From Sulfitobacter alexandrii (GTDB lineage Bacteria > Pseudomonadota > Alphaproteobacteria > Rhodobacterales > Rhodobacteraceae): a stretch of 64,000 nucleotides of DNA. Under the pieces are notes generated by a model, which saw only the letters and a program-made list of their open reading frames with translations, was not told where the DNA came from and did not search any database. The DNA is taken from positions 2,046,001 to 2,110,000 of the forward strand of contig NZ_CP018076.1 of the NCBI RefSeq assembly GCF_001886735.1, in the 5' to 3' direction. Positions 47,001-56,356 of this stretch are shown one piece after another; the stretch's first letter is position 1; each line of letters opens with the position of its first letter. A program made the position numbers and the translations under genes.

Positions 47001-48269
47001 ATGATCGACGACAGCCGCGCGAAGCGCAATGTAACCATTCTCGTGCTCGCGCAGGCGTTTCTTGGGGCCCAGATGCCCATGCTCTTCGTGGTCGGCGGGC
47101 TTGCGGGCCAGTCGCTCGCCAGCAACGTCTGTTTCGCCACGCTGCCGATCTCGATGATCGTTCTGGGTTCCATGCTCTCTGCGACGCCGGTTTCGGCAAT
47201 CATGCAGAAGTACGGTCGCCGCGCCGGATTTTTCCTCGGCGCGACCGGCGGTGCGCTGGGTGGGGCCGTCGGGGCCTACGGTCTCTACGTGGCGTCCTTC
47301 CCCATCTTCCTCGCCGGATCGCTGCTGACCGGGGTCTACATGTCCGCACAGGGGTTCTACCGCTTCGCCGCCGCCGATACCGCGTCCGAGGCCTTTCGCC
47401 CCAAGGCGATCTCCTACGTCATGGCTGGCGGCCTTGTCTCGGCCGTGATCGGCCCGCAGATCGTCAAGTGGACGGCAGATGCCTACGTGATCCCCTTTCT
47501 CGGCACCTACATCGCCGCGATCGGGGTCAACCTGCTCGGCAGCCTGCTGTTCCTGTTCATCGACATCCCCAGGCCGCCGGTGCCGGCCCATGACGCGCCG
47601 CGGGGCCGCAGCCGGATGGAGCTGATCCGCACGCCGCGCATCGCCGTGGCGGTGATCTGCGGCACCGTGGCCTATGCGCTCATGAACCTCGTGATGACCT
47701 CGACGCCGCTGGCCGTCGTCGGCTGCGGGCTGAGCGGGGACCTGCTGGGGCCGGGTGCGACCGCCGGCATGACGGAAACCGAGCGGATGAAATCCTTTCT
47801 CGACATCGCGTCGAACGTGGTCACGGGTCACGTGCTGGCGATGTTCGCCCCGTCCTTCTTTACCGGCCACCTGATCGCGCGTTTCGGCGTGGAGCGGATC
47901 ATGGGCCTCGGCATCCTGATCCTTGCCGGTGCGGGCCTCGTCGCGCTTCAGGGCGTGGCGCTGGAGAATTTCTTCATCGCGCTGATCCTGCTCGGGCTCG
48001 GCTGGAACTTCGGCTTCATCGGGGCGACGACCATGCTCGCGGGGGCCCATGCCCCCCACGAACGGGGGCGGATGCAGGGCCTCAACGACCTGATCGTGTT
48101 CGGCGGGGTGACCATGGCATCGCTCGCCTCGGGCGGGTTGATGAACTGCTCGGGCGGTTCGCCCGTCGAAGGCTGGGCGGCGGTGAACTGGGCCATGATC
48201 CCCTTCCTGATCCTCGCGGGCGGCTCGCTGACCTGGCTCGTGGTCCGCCGCGGCACGCAGGCGGCCTGA
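47001..48269 (+). CDS. major facilitator superfamily transporter
   Basis: A 422-residue membrane carrier with about twelve hydrophobic helices. The first half has PVSAIMQKYGRRAGFFLGATGGALGGAVGAYG (the MFS loop 2-3 motif region) and the second half HLIARFGVERIMGLGILILAGAG. The YxxF-like and ANDWxxF-free sequence suggests a family without clear substrate; small-metabolite uptake or efflux is the safest reading. The ATG at 47001 is preferred over the frame's first one, which begins in the cobK upstream region. Convergent with the squalene/phytoene synthase-like gene. Confidence 0.88.
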   Translation: MIDDSRAKRNVTILVLAQAFLGAQMPMLFVVGGLAGQSLASNVCFATLPISMIVLGSMLSATPVSAIMQKYGRRAGFFLGATGGALGGAVGAYGLYVASFPIFLAGSLLTGVYMSAQGFYRFAAADTASEAFRPKAISYVMAGGLVSAVIGPQIVKWTADAYVIPFLGTYIAAIGVNLLGSLLFLFIDIPRPPVPAHDAPRGRSRMELIRTPRIAVAVICGTVAYALMNLVMTSTPLAVVGCGLSGDLLGPGATAGMTETERMKSFLDIASNVVTGHVLAMFAPSFFTGHLIARFGVERIMGLGILILAGAGLVALQGVALENFFIALILLGLGWNFGFIGATTMLAGAHAPHERGRMQGLNDLIVFGGVTMASLASGGLMNCSGGSPVEGWAAVNWAMIPFLILAGGSLTWLVVRRGTQAA

Positions 48270-48298
48270 GCTACCAGCGACCCAAGCTACCAGCGACC
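48269..48298. repeat. 16 bp tandem duplication between convergent gene ends
   Basis: AGCTACCAGCGACC occurs at 48269-48282 and again at 48285-48298, with a unit of 16 bp. The second copy covers the last codons and TAG stop of the squalene/phytoene synthase-like gene; the first copy lies in the gap right after the transporter stop. It looks like a small slippage duplication of the gene's 3' end. Confidence 0.75.
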
Positions 48299-49051
48299 GG
48301 TCAGGGCGCGCCACGCAAGGCCGGCGTCCGCGTGGGGCAGCCGGCCTTCCGCGACCGCGGACGGATCGTCGATGGCGGCTTTCAGCACCGGCTCCGCCGC
48401 GCCGACATGCAGCAGGGCCGCCCCGGCTGCGCGCGATACGCGGCGGCGGCCCTTTCGGGCGCGTTTCAGCCGTTCCAGCGCCGCGCGGGCAAGGTTGCGG
48501 ACCCCGTCGGCGGTGCCGTCCAGCAGCGGCACGCGGCCCGCCGCCTCCAGCTCGGGGATGGCGCGCAGCCAAGCGGCGATGCCCGCGCCATGCGCCGCAT
48601 CACGCACCACGGCTTCATCCGCCGCACCCAGACTGCGCGCGGCGACCCAAGCCAGATTGCCGGAGGTCTGGTCCATGTAGCGCGCGAAATGGTCCTCGTC
48701 CTCGAAGGCATCGCGGTAGACGTCCCAGCGCCGCGCGGCCACCAGTTCGTCCAGCAGGCGCGCATCGTCAGCCGTGATCGCGTCGGCCAGCGGCGCCGCG
48801 ACCTCGTGACGCCGGACGGCACCGCCCGCGGCGATCTCCTCGCATACGTCGCGCCACCATTGCAGGCGCATCTCGGCGATCATCGTCTCCTGGGTGACCC
48901 AGGGCGCGCGGGCGACTTCGAGGTTGAACGCGTAGAGCGGGAACAACACCCGGCGCGCCGCCACCGGCGCGGCCATGGCGGCGCGGAACCGCGGCGGATC
49001 GCCCCGTTCCACCAAGGCCGCGCAGGCCGTCAGATCGGGCCCGAAGGCCAT
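48287..49051 (-). CDS. squalene/phytoene synthase family protein (NDUFAF6-like)
   Basis: A 254-residue all-alpha isoprenoid-synthase fold protein. Conserved segments are AAPVAARRVLFPLYAFNLEVARAP, TIAEMRLQWWRDVCEEI-type, and YMDQTSGNLAWVAARSLG, resembling the mitochondrial complex I assembly factor NDUFAF6 and its alphaproteobacterial relatives. The Asp-rich DXXXD motifs of true synthases are weak, so enzymatic activity is doubtful. Its ATG overlaps the methyltransferase stop (ATGA). Confidence 0.85.
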   Translation of the reverse strand: MAFGPDLTACAALVERGDPPRFRAAMAAPVAARRVLFPLYAFNLEVARAPWVTQETMIAEMRLQWWRDVCEEIAAGGAVRRHEVAAPLADAITADDARLLDELVAARRWDVYRDAFEDEDHFARYMDQTSGNLAWVAARSLGAADEAVVRDAAHGAGIAAWLRAIPELEAAGRVPLLDGTADGVRNLARAALERLKRARKGRRRVSRAAGAALLHVGAAEPVLKAAIDDPSAVAEGRLPHADAGLAWRALTGRW

Positions 49052-49800
49052 CAGCCCTTCCCCGCGCCGGACCGCGACGCAGGCCGCACCACGCTCAGGA
49101 GATAGCCGTATTCATCGCTGTGCGCCCGCCAGCAGGCCGCTTCTTCCTCGGCTTCGTCGAGGACCGCGGCAAGGGCCACGTCTGCACCGGGGCGCAGGGC
49201 CGCGATGCGCGCGTCGATCGGTCCGAAATAGGTTTCCCAGGCCGCGCCGGACAGGCGCCGGCTGGCCACGGTCTCGAATCCCGCGGCGGAAATCCGCGCG
49301 GCGATCCCGTCGGCATCCGTCATCGCCGGGTACTGGCGCCAATGGGCCACGGCCCTGTCGGACGGCGTGTCCGTGAACCAGCAGGCTTCGGAAAAGGCCA
49401 CTATGCCGCCCGGTCGCAGTGCCTTGCGCCAGGCGGTCAGGGCTTCGGTGATGCCGATGAAATAGATCGCCCCCGCGCACCAGATGAAATCGTACTCGTT
49501 GCGGATCGACGCCATGTCGGCGCGCAGCAGCGTGACGCGCGGATCGTCCAGCCAGCGGGCCCGCGCCGCGTCCACGAAATGCGCGGTCAGGTCCAGCGCC
49601 GTCACGTGGCCGCGCGGCGCGGCCTCCAGCAGGGCCGCGATGTCGCCGCCGGGGCCGCAGGCCACGTCCACGATCCGCGCCGTATCCGCCACGCCGGCCC
49701 GGTCCGCGGCCCATGCCACGTCGGCTGCCTCGCCCGGCCCCTCGCGCGGGAGGTCGCGGTGCAGTTGAAAGAAGGCGGTCATGTCGTCGTCAGAACTCAT
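49051..49800 (-). CDS. class I SAM-dependent methyltransferase
   Basis: A 249-residue methyltransferase. The SAM-binding loop is RIVDVACGPGGDIAALLEAAP (GxGxG-like as CGPGGD), then ALDLTAHFVDAAR, LLRADM and FIWCAGAIYFIGITEALTAWRKALRPGGIVAFSEACWF. The substrate is unknown. The ATG at 49800 overlaps the upstream alpha/beta hydrolase by 11 bp; an alternative ATG at 49782 would remove the overlap. Its stop overlaps the start of the squalene/phytoene-synthase-like gene. Confidence 0.88.
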   Translation of the reverse strand: MSSDDDMTAFFQLHRDLPREGPGEAADVAWAADRAGVADTARIVDVACGPGGDIAALLEAAPRGHVTALDLTAHFVDAARARWLDDPRVTLLRADMASIRNEYDFIWCAGAIYFIGITEALTAWRKALRPGGIVAFSEACWFTDTPSDRAVAHWRQYPAMTDADGIAARISAAGFETVASRRLSGAAWETYFGPIDARIAALRPGADVALAAVLDEAEEEAACWRAHSDEYGYLLSVVRPASRSGAGKG

Positions 49801-50770
49801 CGAGAAACCCTTGTATGGCGGCCTGCGTGGCGGCTGCATCCACGATGCCGAGGTGGCCCGCGCCGGGGACCAGCACATACCGGCCCCTCTCGGTCACGGC
49901 CTGCATGGTCGGCTGGTACGCGCCCGCGTCGAAGGCTTCGTCCTCCGTCCCCGCCACGAGCAGAAAGGGCGGCAGCGCGGCCACGTCGGACAGGTAGTCG
50001 GCCCGCGGCGCGTAGGAGCTGTTCAGCCGATAGGAATAGCGCGTGGTCGCCGTATCACCCAGCGGGCCATCCAGCACCGTTCGCGGCATGTCGAACTGGA
50101 TCACCGGCAGGTCGTTCAGTGCCGTGATGCCCACCGCGTTCAGCATGCTCAGCCCGATGATCCGCCGGGTCAGCGGCCTTGCCCAGCCCCCGGAATTCGG
50201 ACGCGTCGTCGGCGCGTTGTGCTTGAGGAACGGCGCAAGCAGCACCGCACCGTCGATGAGCCCGCCGTGCCGCCCCCCGGCAAAGCGCACCACCAGCCCG
50301 CCGCCCGAGGAATGACCGCCCAGGATCACCTTCTGCCCCGGCGCGCGCCGGGCCTCGATCAGGTCGGCGAGGTCGTCCTCGAGCTGCCCGATATAGTCGA
50401 CGTCTCCACGGTTGCCGGGCCGGGTGCCATGGCCGCGCAGGTCCGGCACCAGCACGTCCGCGGTCGCGCTCAACCGCCGGGCAAGGCCGTCGAACTGGAG
50501 CCCGTGCCAGCCGGAGCCGTGCACCAGCACAAGCATCGGCGCGTTTTCACGGCCACTGTCGAAGGCGCGGACCTGAAGCGCGTAGCCATCGCGCATGGCG
50601 ACGGATTGCAGGGGCGCCGGGTCCGGCCGGGGTGTCGACAGGCTGGCACTGAAATCGAGACCGCCCTTGCCCGGCATGGGGCCGGGACGCTGGGTAAAGA
50701 TCAGCGCCAGCGCCCCTGCCCCGGCCACGACGGCAGAGGTCAGCGCGATGCGGACGATGGACGACAGCAT
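49790..50770 (-). CDS. alpha/beta hydrolase with N-terminal membrane segment
   Basis: A 326-residue lipase/esterase-like protein. Residues 1-27 form a hydrophobic signal or anchor (IVRIALTSAVVAGAGALALIF). The hydrolase motifs are HGSGWHGLQF (oxyanion), nucleophile elbow LGGHSSGGGLV, and acid/base near VAGTEDEAFDAG and PGAGHLGIVD. The substrate is unknown. It lies 4 bp downstream of cimA and overlaps the methyltransferase start by 11 bp, so it is in the same transcript. Confidence 0.9.
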   Translation of the reverse strand: MLSSIVRIALTSAVVAGAGALALIFTQRPGPMPGKGGLDFSASLSTPRPDPAPLQSVAMRDGYALQVRAFDSGRENAPMLVLVHGSGWHGLQFDGLARRLSATADVLVPDLRGHGTRPGNRGDVDYIGQLEDDLADLIEARRAPGQKVILGGHSSGGGLVVRFAGGRHGGLIDGAVLLAPFLKHNAPTTRPNSGGWARPLTRRIIGLSMLNAVGITALNDLPVIQFDMPRTVLDGPLGDTATTRYSYRLNSSYAPRADYLSDVAALPPFLLVAGTEDEAFDAGAYQPTMQAVTERGRYVLVPGAGHLGIVDAAATQAAIQGFLDEF

Positions 50771-50773
50771 CCG

Positions 50774-52402
50774 TCAGGCCCCGAGATCGCGGATCAGTTT
50801 CCAGCGGATCGCGTCCAGCAGCGCCTCGAAACTGGCGTCGACGATGTTGGCGCTGACCCCCACGGTGGACCAGCGGTTGCCCTGCCCGTCCTCGCTGTCG
50901 ATGATGACGCGGGTCACGGCCTCTGTGCCGCCTTGGGTGATGCGCACCTTGAAGTCGATCAGGCGCATGTCCTCGATCAGTGCCGAATACTGGCCGAGGT
51001 CCTTGGCCAGCGCCTTCGACAGCGCGTTGACCGGGCCGCGGTCGTTGCCGTCCTCGTCCATCGATTCACTGACCGAAAGGCGTTTCTCGCCGTCGACCTT
51101 GACCACCACCACGGCCTCGGACACGCTGACCATGCGGTTGTACTTGTTCTTGCGCCGCTCCACCGTGACGCGGTACCGCTTGACCTCGAAAAGCTCGGGC
51201 ATCTGGCCCAGTGCCTCGCGTGCGAGCAGCTCGAAACTGGCCTGCGCGGTGTCGTAGGCATATCCCATCGCCTCGCGCGCCTTGACCTCCTCGAGGATCC
51301 GCGCCAGCGCCGGATCGCCCTTGGCCACGTCCAGCCCCGCCTCCGTCAGGCGGCGGCGCAGGTTGGATTGCCCGGCCTGGTTGGACATCGGGATGATCCG
51401 GGTGTTGCCCACCGTCGCGGGTTCGATGTGCTCGTAGGTGCTGGGATCCTTCAGGATCGCGCTGGCGTGCAGCCCCGCCTTGTGCGCAAAGGCCGACGCG
51501 CCGACGAAGGCCGCCTGTTTCTGCGGCACCCGGTTCAGGATCTCGTCCAGCATCCGGCTGGTGCGTGTGAGCGTCTTGAGCGCCGCAGGGGTGATGCCGG
51601 TCTCGTACCGGCTGGCATAGGGCTCCTTGAGCAGCAGGATCGGGATCAGCGCCGTCAGGTTGGCATTGCCGCAGCGTTCGCCAAGGCCATTGAGCGTGCC
51701 CTGTATCTGCCGTGCGCCCGCGTCCACGGCGGCCAGCGTGCAGGCCACCGCGTTGTCGGTGTCGTCATGGGTGTGGATGCCCAGCCGGTCGCCGGGAATG
51801 CCCGCGGCGATGACCTCGGCCGTGATCCGACCGACCTCGACCGGCAGCGTGCCGCCGTTGGTGTCGCAAAGCACGATCCAGCGCGCCCCGGCCTCCAGCA
51901 CGGTCCGCAGGCAGGACAGGGCGTACTCCGGGTTGGCCTTGTAGCCGTCAAAGAAGTGTTCCGCATCGAAAAGCGCTTCGCGGCCCGAGGCCACGAGGTG
52001 GCCGACACTGTCGCGCAGCAGGCCGAGGTTCTCGTCGGGCGTGATGCCGAGGGCTCGGGTGACGTGGAACTCGTGCGCCTTGCCCACCAGACAGACGCTG
52101 GCCGTTCCCGCGTTCATCACCGCCGCCAGAACGTCGTCGTTCTGCGCCGAGATCCCCAGCCGCTTGGTCATGCCGAAGGCGGTCATCTTGGCCCGTGTCT
52201 TCGGTGCCGCATCGAAGAAGGCATTGTCGGTGGGGTTGGCACCGGGCCAGCCGCCTTCGATGTAGTCCACCCCCAGCGCGTCGAGCGCGCGGGCGATCTG
52301 CTGTTTCTCGTCCGTCGAGAACTGCACGTCCTGCGTCTGCTGCCCGTCGCGCAGGGTGGTGTCGTAGATGTAGAGCCGTTCCTTCATGACACCCGCGCTC
52401 AC
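50774..52402 (-). CDS. cimA: (R)-citramalate synthase
   Basis: Condenses pyruvate and acetyl-CoA to (R)-citramalate on a threonine-independent route to isoleucine; the alternative annotation is a 2-isopropylmalate synthase paralogue. The 542 residues have [19 protein letters not shown] (the DTTLRDG signature), [13 protein letters not shown] (the HxH metal site), [13 protein letters not shown] and a C-terminal LeuA-dimer allosteric domain ([30 protein letters not shown]). The GTG at 52402 overlaps the cysS stop (GTGA); the ATG five codons later is also possible. Confidence 0.93.
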   Translation of the reverse strand: MSAGVMKERLYIYDTTLRDGQQTQDVQFSTDEKQQIARALDALGVDYIEGGWPGANPTDNAFFDAAPKTRAKMTAFGMTKRLGISAQNDDVLAAVMNAGTASVCLVGKAHEFHVTRALGITPDENLGLLRDSVGHLVASGREALFDAEHFFDGYKANPEYALSCLRTVLEAGARWIVLCDTNGGTLPVEVGRITAEVIAAGIPGDRLGIHTHDDTDNAVACTLAAVDAGARQIQGTLNGLGERCGNANLTALIPILLLKEPYASRYETGITPAALKTLTRTSRMLDEILNRVPQKQAAFVGASAFAHKAGLHASAILKDPSTYEHIEPATVGNTRIIPMSNQAGQSNLRRRLTEAGLDVAKGDPALARILEEVKAREAMGYAYDTAQASFELLAREALGQMPELFEVKRYRVTVERRKNKYNRMVSVSEAVVVVKVDGEKRLSVSESMDEDGNDRGPVNALSKALAKDLGQYSALIEDMRLIDFKVRITQGGTEAVTRVIIDSEDGQGNRWSTVGVSANIVDASFEALLDAIRWKLIRDLGA

Positions 52403-53784
52403 AGCACGCCGTCCAGACCGGTGCCGTCAAAGCCCGGCGGCGCCTTCAGCTTGACCCCGTCCTTGCCCATCTGCACCTCGATCCCCAGATCGGTGAGCGC
52501 CTTCTTGATGCGGTCCACCTCGGCGAAGTCCTTGGTTTCCATCGCCGTCACCCGCGCATCGCTGAGGAAGGCTTCGACATCCGTCAGGTCGAAGGCCTGC
52601 TCCACCGCCCAGTCGGGAATCCTGTCCGTCAGCAGGCCCAAAAGCGTTAGCGCGCCGCGCAGCCCCTCGATGTCGTTCTCGCCCGACAGCCGGTGGCAGA
52701 GTGTCAGCACCCCGTGTGAATTGAGGTCGTCCGCCAGCAGCGCCACCGCTTCCTGCGGCGGTTCGCTGGTCTGCGCGCCGGCGACTTGGCCGTACCACTT
52801 GCGCAGCACGCGCTCGGCCTCCTCGCGCTTCTTCTCGGTCCAGTCCATCGGCTTGCGATAGTGGGTGGACAGGAAGACGAAGCGGATCACCTCGCCCGGC
52901 ACGCCGCCTTCCAGCAGGTCGTTGAGCGTAAAGAAATTGCCCAGCGACTTGGACATCTTGCGCCCCTCGACCTGAAGCATCTCGTTGTGCATCCAGACAT
53001 TGGCAAAGCCGTGGCCCGCGCAGGTCGATTGCGCGATCTCGTTCTCGTGGTGGGGAAAGGTCAGGTCGTTGCCGCCGCCGTGGATGTCGAAGGTATCGCC
53101 CAGCAGCGCATCGGCCATGGCGGAGCATTCGATGTGCCAGCCCGGCCGCCCCCTGCCCCATGGGCTGTCCCAGCCGGGGGTTTCCGCATCCGAGGGCTTC
53201 CACAGGACAAAATCCAGCGGGTCTTCCTTGTAAGGCGCGACCTCGACCCGTGCCCCGGCGATCATGTCGTCCACCGACCGCCCCGACAGCGCGCCGTAGG
53301 CGTCATAGGACCGCACCCGGAACAGCACGTGCCCCTCGGCGTGGTAGGCATGACCCTTCGCCACGAGATCCTCGATCATGGCGATCATCTCGTCGATATA
53401 GGCCGTGGCGCGGGGCATGGCGCGGTCGTGCGCTTCGCCCTTCAGCGACGGCTCCAGCGCGCCAACCGCCGCCATGTCTTCGAGAAACCAGCGTGTCGTC
53501 TCGGAGGTGATGTCCCCGATGGGCCGCCCGCTTTCTGCCGCCCGCGCGTTGATCTTGTCGTCCACGTCGGTGAAATTGCGCACGTAGCTGACGTGGCCCG
53601 CACCGTAGACGTGGCGCAGCAGGCGATACAGCAGGTCGAACACGATCACCGGGCGGGCGTTGCCGATGTGCGCGCGGTCATAGACCGTGGGGCCGCAGAC
53701 ATACATCCGCACGTCATCGGGGGAGATCGGGGTGAAGTCCTCCCGTTTGCGGGTCTTGGTATTGTACAGTCTGATGGTCGTCAT
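52399..53784 (-). CDS. cysS: cysteinyl-tRNA synthetase
   Basis: Charges tRNA-Cys. The 460 residues carry the HIGH motif as [16 protein letters not shown], the KMSKS loop as [14 protein letters not shown] and the zinc-binding cysteines/His ([21 protein letters not shown]). The ATG at 53784 is preceded by GAGGACC; an in-frame ATG 12 codons upstream is ignored. The order cysS-cimA-hydrolase on the minus strand is one transcript. A small His-rich ORF lies just upstream. Confidence 0.97.
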   Translation of the reverse strand: MTTIRLYNTKTRKREDFTPISPDDVRMYVCGPTVYDRAHIGNARPVIVFDLLYRLLRHVYGAGHVSYVRNFTDVDDKINARAAESGRPIGDITSETTRWFLEDMAAVGALEPSLKGEAHDRAMPRATAYIDEMIAMIEDLVAKGHAYHAEGHVLFRVRSYDAYGALSGRSVDDMIAGARVEVAPYKEDPLDFVLWKPSDAETPGWDSPWGRGRPGWHIECSAMADALLGDTFDIHGGGNDLTFPHHENEIAQSTCAGHGFANVWMHNEMLQVEGRKMSKSLGNFFTLNDLLEGGVPGEVIRFVFLSTHYRKPMDWTEKKREEAERVLRKWYGQVAGAQTSEPPQEAVALLADDLNSHGVLTLCHRLSGENDIEGLRGALTLLGLLTDRIPDWAVEQAFDLTDVEAFLSDARVTAMETKDFAEVDRIKKALTDLGIEVQMGKDGVKLKAPPGFDGTGLDGVL

Positions 53785-53827
53785 CGGTGGTCCTCGGCCA
53801 TGTCTGGCGCGGGATGCCACATCCGGT

Positions 53828-53929
53828 TCAGAAAGAAAACGACATGAGCACGCCCGCGAGCAATCTCAGCAGGTAATAATGATACGCGTGATGCAGGTCA
53901 TCGTGGTCATGGCGATGGGGTACGCCCAT
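53828..53929 (-). CDS. candidate 33-aa His-rich small protein or leader
   Basis: A short open frame on the same strand as cysS, ending 44 bp before its ATG. The product begins [19 protein letters not shown] and ends in a hydrophobic stretch ([14 protein letters not shown]), so six His lie in the first half and a possible membrane-anchored tail in the second. A stop codon in frame just upstream limits it to 33-36 residues; a GTG three codons before the ATG is an alternative. There is no clear ribosome-binding site. It could be a real metal-binding peptide, a leader or chance. Confidence 0.4.
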   Translation of the reverse strand: MGVPHRHDHDDLHHAYHYYLLRLLAGVLMSFSF

Positions 53930-54060
53930 GGCCGCCACAGGTCAAGGCTGATTGACAAATCCCGCCGCCTCTGCGCCCTTGCCTCCGAATTGAAGTGGCG
54001 CGCGGGCCCGCGCGCCGGCCGACCGCCCGCGCCGGAGCGCGGCAGACAAAGGAGACACCC

Positions 54061-55239
54061 ATGCAGGCATCACATCGGATCACCCATATCCTGGGCGGAG
54101 GATCGGACGGCTGGGGCGTGTTTTCCAAGGCGCGCCGCATGATTGCCGACGGCATCCCGGTGACGGAGCTGACCATCGGCGAACACGACATCCGGACCGC
54201 GGCGCCGATCCTTCAGGACATGCACCGCGCGGCGATCGAGGGGCACACCGGCTATGCCGCCGTGCCGGGCACGGCATCGCTGCGCGACCGGGTGGCGGCC
54301 CGCGTAACCCGCCGGACCGGCGTGCCGACGGCGCGGGAAAACGTGATGATCACCCCCGGCGGTCAGGCCGGTCTTTATGCCACGCATGTCGCCTGCTGCG
54401 ACGTGGGCGATACCGCGCTCTTCATCGACCCCTACTATGCCACCTATCCCGGCACGATCCGGGGTGCCGGGGCCGAACCGCTGGCCGTCGCCGCGCGCCC
54501 CGAAGACGGCTTCCAGCCCCGCGCGGCGGATATCGCCGCCGTCGCGGATGGCGCGACATCGCTGCTTATCAACTCGCCCAACAACCCGACCGGCGTGGTC
54601 TATACCCGCGAGACGCTGGAGGGGATCGCGCGGGTCTGCACGGATCACGACCTGTGGCTGATCTCGGACGAGGTCTATGACACGCAGGTCTGGGCGGGCG
54701 AGCACATCAGTCCCCGCGCGCTTCCCGGCATGGCGGAACGGACGCTGGTGATCGGGTCGATGTCGAAGTCCCACGCCATGACGGGATCGCGCTGCGGCTG
54801 GGTGGTCGGACCCGCCGACATGATCGAGCACCTGACGAATCTCGCCACGCATACCACCTACGGCGTTCCCGGATTCATCCAGGATGCCGCGGTCTTCGCG
54901 CTCGACCAGGGGGCGGCATTCGAAGCGGAAATCGGCGAACCCTTCCGCCGCCGCCGCGCCATGGCGCAGGAGATTCTTGCCGGGCAGAACGCCGTCACGC
55001 TCGTGCCGTCGGACGGGGCCATGTACCTGATGCTGGACGTCCGCAGCACAGGTCTGAGTGGCGAGGATTTCGCGGATGCGCTGCTTGACGCTCACCGGAT
55101 CGCCGTCATGCCGGGCGAGAGTTTCGGCAAGGCTGCCGCCGGTCACCTGCGGGTGGCCATGACGGTGGACGATACCCGCTTTGCCGAGGCCCTTCGGACG
55201 CTCTGCGATTTCGCGCGGGAAAAAGCGCAACTGGCCTGA
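54061..55239 (+). CDS. PLP-dependent aminotransferase, arginine:pyruvate transaminase (AruH)-like
   Basis: A 392-residue fold type I aminotransferase. The PLP-lysine motif is SMSKSHAMTGSRCGWVVG; the cofactor Asn is in INSPNNPTG, the Asp and Tyr in LISDEVYD, and the Arg near GHLRVAMTV. From memory it follows Pseudomonas AruH closely (SPASLPGMADRT-like, YGVPGFIQDAA), pointing to arginine deamination to 2-ketoarginine, but aspartate- or aromatic-type activity is possible. AAAGGAG precedes the ATG. It is divergent from the cysS group. Confidence 0.88.
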   Translation: MQASHRITHILGGGSDGWGVFSKARRMIADGIPVTELTIGEHDIRTAAPILQDMHRAAIEGHTGYAAVPGTASLRDRVAARVTRRTGVPTARENVMITPGGQAGLYATHVACCDVGDTALFIDPYYATYPGTIRGAGAEPLAVAARPEDGFQPRAADIAAVADGATSLLINSPNNPTGVVYTRETLEGIARVCTDHDLWLISDEVYDTQVWAGEHISPRALPGMAERTLVIGSMSKSHAMTGSRCGWVVGPADMIEHLTNLATHTTYGVPGFIQDAAVFALDQGAAFEAEIGEPFRRRRAMAQEILAGQNAVTLVPSDGAMYLMLDVRSTGLSGEDFADALLDAHRIAVMPGESFGKAAAGHLRVAMTVDDTRFAEALRTLCDFAREKAQLA

Positions 55240-55272
55240 GCCGCCGGCGCCCGTAAAGCGGGCGCTGCACGC

Positions 55273-55301
55273 AAAAAGGCCGGGGTGTCGCCACCCCGGC
55301 C
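55273..55301 (-). terminator. intrinsic terminator of the outer-membrane beta-barrel gene
   Basis: GGCCGGGGTG (55278-55287) and CACCCCGGCC (55292-55301) form a perfect 10 bp stem with a TCGC loop. On the minus strand it is followed by TTTTT, the complement of A55273-55277. It lies 27 bp after the omp stop on that strand. A second hairpin, GCGCCCG-TAAAG-CGGGCGC, lies just before it and could serve the convergent aminotransferase gene. Confidence 0.88.
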
Positions 55302-55327
55302 CTGATCGCCATTCTGGCAGTCACCGA

Positions 55328-55927
55328 TCAGAAGCGCAGCGAACCGCGCACGGTGAAGGTGGTCGCATCCGCATCCGCACCTGCAACACCGCCGAGGTCA
55401 TCGAACTTGTGGTGCAGCAGTTCGGCACCAACGGTGTAGCTGTCGGTGATCTTGTAGGTTGCACCGATACCGGCGAAGGGGCCGGTTTCGTCGCCAACGG
55501 ACGTGTCGGCACGGGCCGCACCCGCGGTTGCGTAGATCAGCGTGTTGCCGAGATCGTAGCCGCCCTTGACCTTGACGCGCGCGACGGAATCAACATTTGC
55601 CGCGCCACCGTTCAGGTCGACGTCGGTCTTGTCGTAGTCCAGTTCGCCACCGATCACGTAGTTGCCGAAATCGTAGTCGTAACCGGCGTGGAAACCGTAG
55701 GTCCCGTTGTCACCGTCCAGCACGCCGGGGCCGTCGACATCGGCATAGCCCAGCTGGATACCGGTGTAGAAGCCGGTCCAGTCGTCGGACACCGCGACGG
55801 GTGCCGGTGCGGGGGCGTAGACCGGCTCTTCGACAACCGGCTCGGCCAGGTTACCGGCATAGGCTGTCCCGGCCAGTGCAGTTGTCGCTGCCAGAGTCAT
55901 GGCGCTGATCTTGGTAAACTTTTTCAT
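55328..55927 (-). CDS. outer membrane beta-barrel protein (Omp25/Omp31-like)
   Basis: A 199-residue outer-membrane barrel. The Sec signal peptide (residues 1-24, AMTLAATTALAGTAYA) is followed by a Pro/Ala/Val-rich linker (EEPVYAPAPAPVAV) and alternating strands: WTGFYTGIQLGYADVDG, FHAGYDYDFGNYVIGGELDYDKTD, ending in the C-terminal aromatic FTVRGSLRF typical of barrel insertion. CAAGGAGCAG precedes the ATG. It resembles the brucella/rhizobial Omp25/31 group. It is monocistronic, with a good terminator. Confidence 0.92.
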   Translation of the reverse strand: MKKFTKISAMTLAATTALAGTAYAGNLAEPVVEEPVYAPAPAPVAVSDDWTGFYTGIQLGYADVDGPGVLDGDNGTYGFHAGYDYDFGNYVIGGELDYDKTDVDLNGGAANVDSVARVKVKGGYDLGNTLIYATAGAARADTSVGDETGPFAGIGATYKITDSYTVGAELLHHKFDDLGGVAGADADATTFTVRGSLRF

Positions 55928-56356
55928 GTTCTGCTCCTTGGCATTTTCTTTTCTTCATCCGCGTTGGGCGGCTGTCGAATGAACTCGGAACATAGGCATA
56001 GGTTTCGGAATGTCTGCTCACGCCAGCGCGATCAGCCGGAACCCGCGCAATCCCCGTACCGGCACCGGCAGATTTCAGCGCAGCGTGAAAAACACCGGGA
56101 ACCTTTTGGCCGCGCAAGAAAATTGCGCGCCTTTGGCAGGTCGCAAACAGGCGGCGCGGTCGCAAACGGAACAGACGAAGAGGCACCTCCTTTGCACGCT
56201 TGACGCAAAGGGAGACGCCATTGAACGCTGAACGGTGCATCATCTCGCGCATCATCCGCACGATCGGGGCGGAGCGTGGCCGCGCCGCCCGCGGCGCACC
56301 CCGGATCGGCTGATCCTGCTGCCGCCTCCACACCCTCGATCCACCGGAACACCGAC
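55928..56356. other. intergenic region between omp and mttB-family gene
   Basis: This 429 bp divergent gap should hold both promoters. I see two copies of GGTCGCAAAC (56140-56149 and 56159-56168, 19 bp apart), a hairpin CGCGCAA-GAAAA-TTGCGCG (about 56113-56131), and an imperfect inverted repeat CTCCTTTGC/GCAAAGGGAG near 56185-56213. None matches an operator I know. The last part is GC-rich and without any convincing gene. Confidence 0.5.

Noticed and set aside
49781..52861. 1026-codon open frame antisense to the cimA group
   Set aside because: The genuine genes on the other strand have strong motifs and tight overlaps; the antisense product resembles no family.
53687..54142. 151-codon plus-strand frame across the cysS-aminotransferase gap
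   Set aside because: It starts inside cysS on the opposite strand and ends in the aminotransferase; no domain, no ribosome-binding site.
56113..56213. Small RNA or riboswitch in the omp-mttB gap
   Set aside because: Hairpins and a direct repeat are present but match no known class and no terminator follows, so only a description is given.
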